From Devosia sediminis (GTDB lineage Bacteria > Pseudomonadota > Alphaproteobacteria > Rhizobiales > Devosiaceae), in contig NZ_JAEKMH010000004.1 in assembly GCF_016411825.1 (NCBI RefSeq), forward strand, positions 434,001-498,000: a stretch of DNA of 64,000 bases, read 5' to 3'. Within the stretch, counting starts at the first letter, position 1. Every line of letters starts with the position of its first letter. Of the stretch, positions 17,654-25,945 are shown in pieces. Made by a program: the position numbers and the translations under genes. The notes under the pieces are model-generated. The model was not told the DNA's origin and made no database searches. It saw nothing but the letters and a program-made list of their open reading frames with translations.

Positions 17654-18523
17654 TCAATGCGCCGCCGAAACCACGCCCGCTTCCCAGCCCAAAATCGCCC
17701 GCTTGCGCGGTACGCCCCAGTGGTAGCCGGTCAGCGCCCCTGACGTACCGACGACGCGATGGCAGGGGACGACGAAGCTGATCGGGTTCTTGCCCACGGC
17801 GGCGCCCACGGCACGCGAGGCGCTGGGCCGGCCGATATGGTTGGCGACACCCGAATAGGTCACCGCCTTCCCCACCGGGATCTTGAGGAGCGTCTCCCAG
17901 ACTTTTACCTCGAAGTCGGTGCCGATCAGCACCACGCGCACCGGCTGGTCGGCTGACCAGCGCTGGGGCTCGAAAATACCAGCCACGAGCGGGGCAATCC
18001 GCGCATCGTCGCGCGTAAACCGCGCCTTGGGCCAGCGATTGGCGAGGTCGGCAAAGGCATCCTCGATGCTCATGTCGGCGTCGGCAAAACCGAGGCCGGA
18101 AATTCCGTAATCGGTCGCCGTCACCACGGCGAGCCCGAAGGGCGACGGCGCGACGCCCCACACCATGTCGATCCCCGCCCCGCCGGCCCGGAACACGCCA
18201 GGCGGCATGGCTTCATAGGTCACGAACAGGTCATGCAGCCGCGAGGTGGACGAGAGCCCCACTTCATAGGTGGTGTCGAGCACGCTGACCTGATCGCGCA
18301 GCAGGCTCTTGGCATGGTCCAACGCCACCGCCTGGGCAAAGCTCTTCGGCGACAGGCCGCACCAGCGGCGGAAAAGGTCGGTCAACTGCCGCTCGGTAAG
18401 GCCGAGGGCGCGGGAAAAGCGCGCAAGATCGGTGGCGTCGGGGCCGTTCTCGCTGAGATAGCGGATGGCAGCGCGAATGGTGTCGTAGTCGCTGTCCGGC
18501 GCAAGCGTCATGTGCTGGTTCAT
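17654..18523 (-). CDS. AraC-type regulator fused to O6-methylguanine-DNA methyltransferase (Ada-like)
   Basis: 289 residues. An N-terminal AraC HTH domain (about 15-100, LSENGPDATDLARFSRALGL, then SPKSFAQAVALDHAKSLL) is joined to a C-terminal methyltransferase domain with the acceptor cysteine C254 in VVPCHRVVG and the GYHWGVPRKRAIL tail. It lacks the Ada N-terminal zinc domain with the methylphosphotriester cysteine, so it should repair O6-methylguanine but sense damage differently from E. coli Ada. The start MNQHMTLAPDSDYD at 18523 is chosen; the upstream in-frame extension overlaps DUF2244 on the same strand. Neighbour of nth, so this is a small DNA-repair patch. Confidence 0.9.
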   Translation of the reverse strand: MNQHMTLAPDSDYDTIRAAIRYLSENGPDATDLARFSRALGLTERQLTDLFRRWCGLSPKSFAQAVALDHAKSLLRDQVSVLDTTYEVGLSSTSRLHDLFVTYEAMPPGVFRAGGAGIDMVWGVAPSPFGLAVVTATDYGISGLGFADADMSIEDAFADLANRWPKARFTRDDARIAPLVAGIFEPQRWSADQPVRVVLIGTDFEVKVWETLLKIPVGKAVTYSGVANHIGRPSASRAVGAAVGKNPISFVVPCHRVVGTSGALTGYHWGVPRKRAILGWEAGVVSAAH

Positions 18524-18602
18524 GTCCGGGTCTTTCCTGTCACGAATGTCCCGACAAATTAGCGCCTGTCGTCGGGGGCCGCGACCCGGTTTTGACTCTG
18601 CG

Positions 18603-19082
18603 CTAGTGGCTGCGCCGTGCCCGGCGCAGGGCCACGCCAAAGGCCTTGGCGAAACTTGATTTGTCGGCGGTGGACAAGAACGCCCCGAGTTCCACTTCCC
18701 CCTGGCCCGAGCGCAGGAAAACGCCGGTCGTCCGCTCGAACGAATCGCGTTGCAGCCGCAGCCGTACCTGGGCCGGGTCGAAACGCTGCAATTGCCGCTC
18801 GAGGCCCGGAGCACTCGTGGTCACTTCCAACTGGTCGGGCCAGAGCGTCACCTGCTGGCTGACGCGTTGCTGGCGCGATTGCCGGAGACTCATGGCCACG
18901 AGCCCGCCGGCGGCGAGGCCATAGGCGACAAGGCCGGGCACCACGAATTCGGGAATGGCAATGAGGAAGGGCGTGCCCACGATCGCGGCAACCACCAGCG
19001 CAATCCATCCGCCTGTCGTGCGGAGCGATCCATCGGGCCGCAGGGTGGCGGCAAATAGCGGGCTGGTTGTGGTGACTTGCAT
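18603..19082 (-). CDS. DUF2244 membrane protein
   Basis: 159 residues. Two hydrophobic segments (about 25-42, GWIALVVAAIVGTPFLIA, and 46-65) are followed by a soluble half with basic residues (RLQRDSFERTTGVFLRSGQG). This fits DUF2244, a family of inner-membrane proteins of unknown role that is often encoded beside nth in alphaproteobacteria. The ATG at 19082 faces the nth start across 48 bases, so the two share a promoter region. Long antisense reading upstream of this start lies over nth and is not real. Confidence 0.85.
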   Translation of the reverse strand: MQVTTTSPLFAATLRPDGSLRTTGGWIALVVAAIVGTPFLIAIPEFVVPGLVAYGLAAGGLVAMSLRQSRQQRVSQQVTLWPDQLEVTTSAPGLERQLQRFDPAQVRLRLQRDSFERTTGVFLRSGQGEVELGAFLSTADKSSFAKAFGVALRRARRSH

Positions 19083-19130
19083 CGCTTCGCCTCTTGGCTG
19101 AAATACTGCCAGAAAAACGGGGCCGAGAGA

Positions 19131-19805
19131 ATGCCGAGACCCAAAAAAGTGAAAATGCTGGGCCGGGCGGCGGCGGAAGCCATCTTCGAGCGCTTCCACG
19201 AGATCGAGCCAGAGCCCAAGGGCGAGCTCGATTATGTCAATGCCTTCACCCTCCTTGTGGCGGTGGTGCTCTCGGCCCAGGCTACCGATGCGGGAGTGAA
19301 CAAGGCGACCAAACGCCTCTTCGAATTGGCGCCGTCTCCCGAGGCCATGGTGGTGCTGGGCGTCGAACAGATCACCGAACTGGTCAAGACCATCGGGCTT
19401 TATCGTGGCAAGGCGAAGAACGTCTTCGCCCTCTCCCAACTGCTGATCGAACGGCATGGCGGCGAAGTCCCTGCCGACCGCGAAGCCCTCGAAGCGCTGC
19501 CCGGCGTCGGCCGCAAGACCGCCAATGTGGTGCTCAATATCTACTTCAAGCAGCCGACCATCGCGGTGGATACCCACCTCTTCCGCGTCGGCAATCGCAC
19601 CGGCCTCGCGCCCGGCAAGACGCCGCTCGATGTGGAAAAGGCGCTGACCAAACAGGTGCCCGAGCGCTTCATGCTCCACGCCCATCACTGGCTGATCCTG
19701 CATGGCCGCTATATCTGTAAGGCCCGCAAGCCCGAATGCTGGCGCTGCCCGATCCGGGAGTGGTGCCTGTTCAAGCCCAAGACGCCCTTGCCGGTGGGAC
19801 GGTAG
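19131..19805 (+). CDS. nth: Endonuclease III (DNA glycosylase / AP lyase)
   Basis: 224 residues. It removes oxidised pyrimidines and nicks AP sites. The helix-hairpin-helix LPGVGRKTANVVL carries the Schiff-base lysine K129; the catalytic aspartate is D147 in VDTHLFRV. Four cysteines C196, C203, C206 and C212 (C-x6-C-x2-C-x5-C) bind the 4Fe-4S cluster. The ATG at 19131 follows GAGAGA; earlier in-frame starts overlap the divergent promoter region and add no conserved sequence. Confidence 0.97.
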   Translation: MPRPKKVKMLGRAAAEAIFERFHEIEPEPKGELDYVNAFTLLVAVVLSAQATDAGVNKATKRLFELAPSPEAMVVLGVEQITELVKTIGLYRGKAKNVFALSQLLIERHGGEVPADREALEALPGVGRKTANVVLNIYFKQPTIAVDTHLFRVGNRTGLAPGKTPLDVEKALTKQVPERFMLHAHHWLILHGRYICKARKPECWRCPIREWCLFKPKTPLPVGR

Positions 19806-19821
19806 CAGGGCTCATATGTTC

Positions 19822-19889
19822 GTCGTCACCACCCGGCTTGACCGGGTGGTCCATGGATTGCCCGGTCAAGCCGGGCAATGACGAAGGAA
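19822..19889. repeat. REP-like repeat pair (family A', CCCGGnnnnnCCGGG type)
   Basis: CACCACCCGGCTTGACCGGG and TTGCCCGGTCAAGCCGGGCA flank a short spacer, between the convergent nth and DUF2214 genes. Related copies lie at 28695 and 29058. Confidence 0.65.
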
Positions 19890-19914
19890 GTGATGGCGTT
19901 CCGAAGGTGCGGGG

Positions 19915-20367
19915 CTAGCTCCCATAGCCCCGCGCCATCATCGCGGCAAAGATCGGGATCAGCACCAGCACTGCGGCCTGGAGGTGCAGGAAGCGTCGGT
20001 TGCGGGAAATCTCCTCGGCGGGCGGAGCATATTCGGCAATGCCTTCCCCGGCTTTGACCCAGCGCCGCACCGCCATGGTCGGCGGCATGGTGAGGAGGCC
20101 CATGACGAGGAACGCGCCCATCTTGCCCCAGAAGGCGTGGTTGCCGACATAATATTCCCAGCCGACGGCTCCGAAGATCACCCGGATGATGCCCACCACG
20201 ATGACTACGCCCGCCACCGCGCCATAAGCGGCGTCGATCCGCGCGAGCTGCCCGATCCGGGCGCCGGCAAGGCCGGGCCGCAGCAGCGCGAACTCGGCGG
20301 CAAAAAGGGCCACAAGGGTAAAGACCGCCAGGTGATGCGCCGAGGCCAGAACCAGATCCCAATCCAT
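19915..20367 (-). CDS. DUF2214 family membrane protein
   Basis: 150 residues with about four predicted helices (LAVFTLVALFAAEFALL, AVAGVVIVVGIIRVIFGA, GAFLVMGLLTMPPTMAV, AAVLVLIPIFAAMMA). The N-terminal SAHHLAVF and the GNHAFWGKM loop are typical of DUF2214; function unknown. The ATG at 20367 lies 11 bases from a large inverted repeat shared with the divergent TetR gene, so this membrane protein is the likely target of that regulator. Confidence 0.82.
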   Translation of the reverse strand: MDWDLVLASAHHLAVFTLVALFAAEFALLRPGLAGARIGQLARIDAAYGAVAGVVIVVGIIRVIFGAVGWEYYVGNHAFWGKMGAFLVMGLLTMPPTMAVRRWVKAGEGIAEYAPPAEEISRNRRFLHLQAAVLVLIPIFAAMMARGYGS

Positions 20368-20378
20368 GCCTTGGCTCC

Positions 20379-20427
20379 ATGTTGACAGTGCTTACAATTT
20401 GAATCAGCATGTAATCAATGTCAACAT
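20379..20427. promoter_or_regulatory. Large inverted repeat: probable TetR operator
   Basis: Arms ATGTTGACAGTGCTTAC (20379-20395) and GTAATCAATGTCAACAT (20411-20427) match at 15 of 17 positions, separated by 15 bases. The repeat spans the whole gap between the divergent DUF2214 and TetR genes and covers the TetR start codon at 20418, which fits autorepression together with control of the neighbour. Confidence 0.65.
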
Positions 20428-20981
20428 CACCTTCCAACGGCCCCTATCACCATGGCAACCTGCGCCAGGCGCTGCTTGAGGCAGCGTTGATCATCCTCGA
20501 CAAGCAGGGCGAGGCCGGGCTCGGACTGCGCGATCTGGCGCGCGCCGTCGGCGTGTCGCCGGCCGCCCCCTATCGTCACTTCGACAGCCGCGCCGCCCTG
20601 CTCGAAGCGCTGGCCGTAACTGGCTTCCAGCGTTTTTCGGCGCGCATGGAGGCAGTGGCGGCTTCCGAGCCGGAAAATCCGATGGCGGCCATGGGCAAGA
20701 CCTATGTCGTCTTTGCCCTTCAAAACGCCAATCTCTTTCGCCTGATGTTCTCGCCGCAGTTGAAGAAGGACGCCCGGCCGGGCCTGGCCATGGCCGCTAA
20801 TGCCGCCTTCGATACGTTGCGTCATGTCATCGGCGGCGATGTCGGCTCGGGCCGCATCAGGGCGCTGGCCGCCTGGGCCAAGGTCCATGGCCTTGCCGTG
20901 CTGCTGCTCGATGGTCAGATCGCCTTGCGCGCCGGCGAAGACACCGAGGCGTTGATCGAGGAAATTCTGTCGAGCCTTTGA
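20418..20981 (+). CDS. TetR/AcrR-family regulator with WHG-type ligand domain
   Basis: 187 residues. The N-terminal TetR HTH (about 12-60, YHHGNLRQALLEAALII, then AVGVSPAAPYRHFDSRAALL) is followed by a C-terminal domain of the WHG type (AWAKVHGLAVLLLDGQI near 155). Ligand unknown. The ATG at 20418 lies inside the right arm of the inverted repeat. It most likely represses itself and the divergent DUF2214 gene. Confidence 0.9.
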   Translation: MSTSPSNGPYHHGNLRQALLEAALIILDKQGEAGLGLRDLARAVGVSPAAPYRHFDSRAALLEALAVTGFQRFSARMEAVAASEPENPMAAMGKTYVVFALQNANLFRLMFSPQLKKDARPGLAMAANAAFDTLRHVIGGDVGSGRIRALAAWAKVHGLAVLLLDGQIALRAGEDTEALIEEILSSL

Positions 20982-20986
20982 CCTGT

Positions 20987-21232
20987 TCAGGCGGCGTTGG
21001 CGGTCCGATCGCGCACTTGCTCGATGAGGCGGCGGTAATAGACGATGATCGAGCCGATACGCTTGGCGTGATCGGGGTGCTGCAACCCCAGGTCGACCAG
21101 CTCGCGCGCCTCGTCGTGGAGGATGTCGATAATGTCCTCCTTCTGCGTCGATACCGTGCTCATCCAGGCCCAGGCGCGCAGCTTGCGGCATGAATGTTTC
21201 AGCCTGTTGTCCAGCTCCTGGGAAGTCAGCAT
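20987..21232 (-). CDS. Small helical protein of unknown function
   Basis: From the ATG at 21232 the protein has 81 residues, is charged and probably all helical (DIIDILHDEARELVDLGL, then IIVYYRRLIEQVRDR). No domain recognised. An earlier in-frame start at 21343 adds a proline-rich leader without coding character. It converges on the TetR gene with a five-base gap and is divergent from adenosine kinase. The reading frame is clean and the internal sequence looks coding, but no homologue could be named. Confidence 0.55.
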   Translation of the reverse strand: MLTSQELDNRLKHSCRKLRAWAWMSTVSTQKEDIIDILHDEARELVDLGLQHPDHAKRIGSIIVYYRRLIEQVRDRTANAA

Positions 21233-21435
21233 GGCGTGTCCCTGTCTCCTGTCAGCGAAAACCTTGGACGCCGACGTCAGTTCCCCCGCCAGGATGACAT
21301 GGTGAACGAGAGGTTGACGGCACGGTCCTGCGGCCGGCGGCACATACCGGAATGCCCGGAAACCGTTGCCCGCTGCGCCATCATGCTCTAAACCGGCTCA
21401 CGGCCCTTTTGACCCAAACCCGGACCGTCCCCCAC

Positions 21436-22467
21436 ATGACCCAGACCCGCTTCGACGTGCTGACCATCGGCAATGCCATTGTCGACATCATCGCTCCGGT
21501 CGAACCCGGCTTTATCGAGCGCGAGGGCATGAAAGAGGGGATCATGCACCTGATCGATACCGATCGGGCCGAGGACCTCTATTCCAAGATGCCGCTGGGC
21601 CGGCAGCAGATTTCCGGTGGCTCGGCCGCCAATACCGCCGCGGGTGTCGCCTCGCTGGGCGGCCGTGCCGCGTTTGTCGGCAAGGTGGCCGACGATCCCC
21701 TGGGCGACGTGTTCGATGCCGACCTCACCCAGATCGGTGTCCACTACAATACCTCGCGCCTCAAGAATGGCGCGCTCACCGCCCGTTCGATGATCTTCGT
21801 CTCACCCGATGGCGAGCGCACCATGAATACCTATCTCGGTGCCTGCCACGAACTGACCGAGCGCGACATCAACCCCGATGAAATCGGCGGCTCGGCCATC
21901 ACCTATATGGAAGGCTTTTTGTGGGATCCGGTCGAGGCCAAGAAAGCCTTCGTCCTGGCCGCCCACTATGCCCACAAGAACGAGCGCGCTGCCGCCTTCA
22001 CTCTGTCCGACCCGTTCTGTGTCGATCGCTATCGCGCCGAATTCCTCGATCTCATCCGCTCGAAGACCATCGACTACGTCTTTGCCAATGTGAATGAGCT
22101 CAAGTCCCTGTACGAAACCGATGACCTCGGCACCGCCGTGCGCGAAATCGCCAAGGATGCGGAAGTCGCCGCCATCACCATGGGCGCCGAGGGCGCCATG
22201 GCCGTGTTCAATGGCGAAGTCATCTCGGTCCCGGCCTACCCGGTCGACAAGGTGGTGGATGCCACCGGCGCCGGCGACCTCTTCGCCTCCGGCTTCCTCC
22301 TCGGCCTCGCCCGCGGCCAGACAATGGATTCGGCACTCAAGACCGGATGCCTCGCCGCCTCCGAAGTCATCAGCCACATCGGCGCAAGGCCGCAGATCGA
22401 CCTGTCCGAACTGACCCAGAAGCACGGGCTGGTGGGGTACGACTACTCGCCTCTAGGCAATCAATAG
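21436..22467 (+). CDS. PfkB-family sugar/nucleoside kinase, probably adenosine kinase
   Basis: 343 residues of the ribokinase fold. The N-terminal GNAIVDIIAPV, the GGSAANTAAGVASLGG motif (PfkB signature 1) near residue 60 and the VVDATGAGDLFASGFLLGL motif (signature 2, with the catalytic aspartate) near residue 275 are intact. Alphaproteobacterial proteins of this length and sequence are usually named adenosine kinase; substrate specificity is inferred. The ATG at 21436 starts at the first conserved strand; an upstream ATG at 21352 adds an unrelated leader. Confidence 0.88.
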   Translation: MTQTRFDVLTIGNAIVDIIAPVEPGFIEREGMKEGIMHLIDTDRAEDLYSKMPLGRQQISGGSAANTAAGVASLGGRAAFVGKVADDPLGDVFDADLTQIGVHYNTSRLKNGALTARSMIFVSPDGERTMNTYLGACHELTERDINPDEIGGSAITYMEGFLWDPVEAKKAFVLAAHYAHKNERAAAFTLSDPFCVDRYRAEFLDLIRSKTIDYVFANVNELKSLYETDDLGTAVREIAKDAEVAAITMGAEGAMAVFNGEVISVPAYPVDKVVDATGAGDLFASGFLLGLARGQTMDSALKTGCLAASEVISHIGARPQIDLSELTQKHGLVGYDYSPLGNQ

Positions 22468-22571
22468 CGCCAACTTGGTGCGGCGCATTGCAAGCGCAGA
22501 CCCGGTGAACACAGTCGGCCTGTGCCACTGGTGAAGTAGCCGACTTATCCACCCATCCGGCTGCAATGCGA

Positions 22572-22593
22572 TCATCCCGTTCCAACGGGGTGA
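22572..22593. repeat. Short hairpin downstream of the adenosine kinase gene
   Basis: TCATCCCGTT and AACGGGGTGA pair at nine of ten positions around a two-base loop. It may end the kinase transcript. Otherwise 22468-22670 shows nothing recognisable. Confidence 0.35.
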
Positions 22594-22670
22594 TCAACTC
22601 TTGCGGCAGGCCATGAGACTCGCGATACGATACCCCAACGCCACCATCTACATCATTGAGATCAAACCCA

Positions 22671-23374
22671 ATGACCACAATCGTTGAGGTCAAGCGCTGG
22701 ACGCGCCCGTTCCTGGCGCGCCATCCTGATTTCGCTCAGATCGGCCGACTGATCGTTCTGCCTGAGGTGGATCATTTCATTCGGGTTTCTTCATCGACCG
22801 GACCAGCTCGAAACAGCTGGCAACAGTGCATTGTTTTGATGATCCGCTATACGAAATGCACCATGTGCCTGCATTCATGTGGAGCAGACAGTTGGATGTC
22901 CCGCCTTCCGACGATCCGAGCTTTCAAAAGCAATTCGAGATGGCTCTTGAGGACGGCCTTCGATTGGGCTTAGCGGAAATTACGTCTATTGAGGCGTTTG
23001 TCGAAGAAAACAGCAGGGTCAGTTCGCGGTTTTTTGGTCCAAGTGCCTTGCCGAATTACAACGGCCGCTATGGTCGGGCCTTGGCCGCTATGGGCCGTTT
23101 CGATGAAGCCGAGCCCCTGCTTGCGCAGGACTTGGCTGACGATCCCGTATCACGGCGGGCGGCAAACCCAGGCATGCCGGCGCGGTATTTCGATGTGGCG
23201 CCGGACGGTGTGGAATGCCATGCCTATCACGCACAGCTGCTGGACCTGGTGCGAGCGAGGGACGGCAACAGGGTTGCCGTTCTGCTCAGGGAATGTGAGA
23301 GGCTTCAGGCCGAGCGTTGGAAGGTGGGACACCTTTGGAGGCCAATCGCGTTTCCGGTGGAGGGGTTCGCCTGA
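22671..23374 (+). pseudogene. Frameshifted gene of unknown function (one base missing near 22782-22785)
   Basis: The ATG at 22671 opens a frame reading TTIVEVKRWTRPFLARHP to VDHFIR; the following protein sequence FFIDRTSSKQLATVHCFDD continues in another frame up to the stop at 23374. Adding one G to the CGGG run at 22782-22785 gives a single frame of about 234 residues through both parts (VDHFIRG-FFIDRTSS). The second part contains a TPR-like helix pair (YGRALAAMGRFDEAEPLL). No family recognised. Base composition is visibly less GC-rich than the neighbours, which suggests later acquisition. It may be a true pseudogene or a sequencing error; the downstream frame could also be translated from the ATG at 22826. 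Confidence 0.6.
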
Positions 23375-23382
23375 GAGCGCTT

Positions 23383-24093
23383 CTAAGCCACGCTCACCCG
23401 TTGCCCCGTCTTCCCATCCATCTCCGCCAAAATCGCTTTCGCCGCTGCGGCGGGATCGGCGGCGCCGATGATCGGGCGCGCCACCACCAGGTGCGAGGCG
23501 CCGGCATTGAGCGCGTCGACCGGAGTCATGGCGCGCTTCTGATCGCCGAGTTCCGCGCCGACGGGACGGATGCCGGGCGTCACGACAGCCATTTTCGAGC
23601 CGACAATGGTGCGCACCATTTCGGCTTCCTGCCCGGAGGCGACGATGCCGCCTATGCCGGCTTCCTTGGCCTGCTGGGCGCGGAGCGCCACGAGACCGGA
23701 CGCGTCGCGGGCATAGCCGGCTTCCTTGACGTCCTCGTCGTCCATCGAGGTCAGCACGGTGACGCCGAGCACGGTCAGGCTCGATCCTTGGGCCGCCTTC
23801 TGCGCGGCGCGCATGGTTTTGGGATAGGCGTGGACGGTCAGCATGGCCGCGCCGGTTTCGGCAAAGGCGGCGACGCCCTTTTCGACGGTGTTGTCGATGT
23901 CGAGCAGTTTGAGATCGAAGAACACCTTCTTGCCCGCCGCGATCAGCGCCTTGCCCAGGTTGTAGCCGTCTGCGCCATAAAAGCACTGGTAGCCGATCTT
24001 GTAGAAGTCGACGCTGTCTCCCAGCAGTGCGACGATCTCCTCCGCGCGCGCGCGTGACGAAACGTCGAGGCCCACGATCAACTGGCCAGCCAT
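23383..24093 (-). CDS. pyrF: Orotidine 5'-phosphate decarboxylase
   Basis: 236 residues. It decarboxylates OMP to UMP in pyrimidine synthesis. The catalytic Asp-Lys-Asp array is in [13 protein letters not shown] (near 56-68), with KIGYQCFYG before it and GIRP and VVARPII phosphate loops after it. AAAGGA sits eight bases before the ATG at 24093; two earlier ATGs (24102, 24132) are in frame but the ribosome site overlaps or follows them. Divergent from the MarR gene across a region with two palindromes. Confidence 0.96.
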   Translation of the reverse strand: MAGQLIVGLDVSSRARAEEIVALLGDSVDFYKIGYQCFYGADGYNLGKALIAAGKKVFFDLKLLDIDNTVEKGVAAFAETGAAMLTVHAYPKTMRAAQKAAQGSSLTVLGVTVLTSMDDEDVKEAGYARDASGLVALRAQQAKEAGIGGIVASGQEAEMVRTIVGSKMAVVTPGIRPVGAELGDQKRAMTPVDALNAGASHLVVARPIIGAADPAAAAKAILAEMDGKTGQRVSVA

Positions 24094-24166
24094 GGTCTTC
24101 ATCCTTTGTGCTGATTTGCTCTCCGCTCTCACACATCGCTCGCAAGAGCAAGCCCCGTCTTGATCC

Positions 24167-24210
24167 TATGGCGCCATAACGGGCTTGCGGCGCCTTGCTA
24201 TGGCGTCATA
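24167..24210. promoter_or_regulatory. Two near-identical palindromes: probable MarR operators
   Basis: TATGGCGCCATA (24167-24178) is a perfect 12-base palindrome. TATGGCGTCATA (24199-24210) differs by one base. Centres are 32 bases apart, about three DNA turns, so dimers would bind on one face. They lie 37-80 bases before the MarR-family start. Confidence 0.6.
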
Positions 24211-24246
24211 TCAGGCGGCTTTCGCTTGGGCTTTCAGGATTTTGAC

Positions 24247-24684
24247 ATGCAGCAGCAGGCATTGGCGGCCATGGTGGCCTGGATGCGGCTCGACACCGCT
24301 CTCAAGGCCTTCGAACTCGATCTCAAGCGGCGATACAACATCACCACGCTGCAACTGGCCGTGCTGCACATCGTCTCCGAGCGTCCGCACATTCCCCTCG
24401 CCGCCCTGCGCAAGGCGCTGCTGGCCCATGCCGCGACCCTCGGGCAGGCGGTCGATGATTTGCGACGCAAGGGCTTGTGCCAGGTGCGCTCCAATCCCGA
24501 GGACCGGCGCGCCCGCAATGTCTCGATCACCGAAGCCGGGTCGGCGCTGGTTGCCGCCATGCCCATGGCCGGCCCCATGCGGTTGCGCGATGTCGAGGGC
24601 GAAACCGACCGCCTTGATCGGCTCGCCCCGGCCCTTGGCGACGCGCTGGAGCTTTTTGGCCTCGAGCCTTGGACCGGGCGATAG
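24247..24684 (+). CDS. MarR-family winged-helix regulator
   Basis: 145 residues. The winged helix is visible as ITTLQLAVLHIVSERPHIPL, LRKALLAHAATLGQAVDDLR and the wing NPEDRRARNVSITEAG, typical of MarR. The ATG at 24247 (MQQQALAAMVAWM) is preferred to an in-frame start at 24160 because the earlier one would translate through the two palindromes. Targets are probably itself and possibly the divergent pyrF side; signal unknown. Confidence 0.87.
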   Translation: MQQQALAAMVAWMRLDTALKAFELDLKRRYNITTLQLAVLHIVSERPHIPLAALRKALLAHAATLGQAVDDLRRKGLCQVRSNPEDRRARNVSITEAGSALVAAMPMAGPMRLRDVEGETDRLDRLAPALGDALELFGLEPWTGR

Positions 24685-24687
24685 GGT

Positions 24688-25293
24688 TCAGGCGAACCAG
24701 TCGCGTCCGATTTCCTCCATCGGCGTCCAGTCGGTCAGCAACTGCTTGGTCGCGAGATCGAAGAGAAAGCCATTGCCGCCGCCTGGCGCGCCGATCCTGC
24801 CCTGGTCTTCCTCGCGCGAAATCCGCCGATCGCCGATCCGGCATTTGAGCAGAGTGCCCACCGCGCCATGGCCGCAGAAGATCACCGACGTCCCAACCGG
24901 GACCGAGGCCAATGCGGTGCGCACGGTGGCAACGATCCGCGCCTGGGCGTCAATGGCCCGCTCCCAGCCATCGGCGCTTTGCTGCGGCTGGGCAAAGAAC
25001 CGGTCGGCATGGGCTTCAAATAAAGCCGGCGGCAGGAAGCCGGTGGCGCTGCGGTCGTTCTCGCCCATCTGGTGGTCCGACATGACGGGCGTGCCGGCAG
25101 CGGCGGCGACGAGCTCGGCCAGTTCCAGTGCCTTGGTCTCGCGGCTCGAAAACACCATGGCCCCTATAGGGATCACCCCACGCCCGGCAAAGGCCTCGGC
25201 ACGGGCCCGGCCGACGGGAGACAGCCCCCACAGCGGCACCGGTACGGCCGCATCGATCTGGACCTGGGGATGGGTGAGATAGAGCGCGCGCAA
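24688..25293 (-). CDS. Histidine-phosphatase-family protein with atypical motif
   Basis: 201 residues. The N-terminal LYLTHPQVQID takes the place of the usual LxRHG: the phospho-acceptor histidine is kept (H8) but the arginine before it is replaced by threonine and the glycine by proline. The later FSSRETKALELAELV and the second histidine in IFCGHGAVG are normal for the fold. A THP-type subgroup exists in alphaproteobacteria; activity is unproved. The start is TTG at 25293, two bases after the stop of the upstream flavin reductase gene, so the two are coupled. Confidence 0.82.
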   Translation of the reverse strand: MRALYLTHPQVQIDAAVPVPLWGLSPVGRARAEAFAGRGVIPIGAMVFSSRETKALELAELVAAAAGTPVMSDHQMGENDRSATGFLPPALFEAHADRFFAQPQQSADGWERAIDAQARIVATVRTALASVPVGTSVIFCGHGAVGTLLKCRIGDRRISREEDQGRIGAPGGGNGFLFDLATKQLLTDWTPMEEIGRDWFA

Positions 25294-25295
25294 TC

Positions 25296-25841
25296 CTATC
25301 CCCGGCTGAAATGGGTGAGTTCGCTGACCATTTGGTCGACCTTGCGGATGATGGCCGGCTCCACCGGGTCGCCCTTGGCGTCGAAGGCATCCTCGGCCGG
25401 GCCGATGCCGAGCAGCGTCGGGACAATCAGTGTCCCCACCTTGGTGAGGCTGTCACGCAGGTGGCTCAAGGACCATATGGTGCCATACTTTCCCGAGGAA
25501 ACGCCGCCAATGCCGAACACGGCGTGGCGGAACGGGCTCGGCTTCTGCCGCGAGAGCCAGGTCACGGTATTGACCAAGAGCGGCGGCACGCCGCCATTAT
25601 ATTCGGGCGTGGCGATGAAGACGATGTCGTGGCTGCGCCACATCTCGGCCAGCCGCCCTGCCGCCTCGGGCACATTGTCCGGCTCGAGATCCTCGTTGAA
25701 GATGGGCATGTCGAAATCCGCGAGGTCGATTTCGGTCACCGCCACGCCGGCAGCGCCGAGCTTGCGACCCATATGCTGTTGCAGCACGCGGTTATAGGAC
25801 CCCTTGCGGATGGACCCCGAAAGGGTGAGCGCCGTCTTCAT
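25296..25841 (-). CDS. NADPH-dependent FMN reductase family protein
   Basis: 181 residues of the flavodoxin-like fold. The N-terminal LSGSIRKGSYNRVLQQ phosphate loop and the ATPEYNGGVPPLLVNTVTWL motif (FMN ring contact) are diagnostic for the NADPH-dependent FMN/azo-reductase family. Physiological acceptor unknown. The ATG at 25841 follows GGAGACG; an earlier start at 25910 is unsupported. It is transcribed with the histidine phosphatase gene. Confidence 0.92.
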   Translation of the reverse strand: MKTALTLSGSIRKGSYNRVLQQHMGRKLGAAGVAVTEIDLADFDMPIFNEDLEPDNVPEAAGRLAEMWRSHDIVFIATPEYNGGVPPLLVNTVTWLSRQKPSPFRHAVFGIGGVSSGKYGTIWSLSHLRDSLTKVGTLIVPTLLGIGPAEDAFDAKGDPVEPAIIRKVDQMVSELTHFSRG

Positions 25842-25945
25842 TTCGTCTCCGTCGATAATCAATGTCGAACCCGGCGCCGCTCCCTCGTCGCCTTGGCAGA
25901 GCGACTGCACGAAGCTAGGCTCATCAGATCATTGAGGAAACCATC

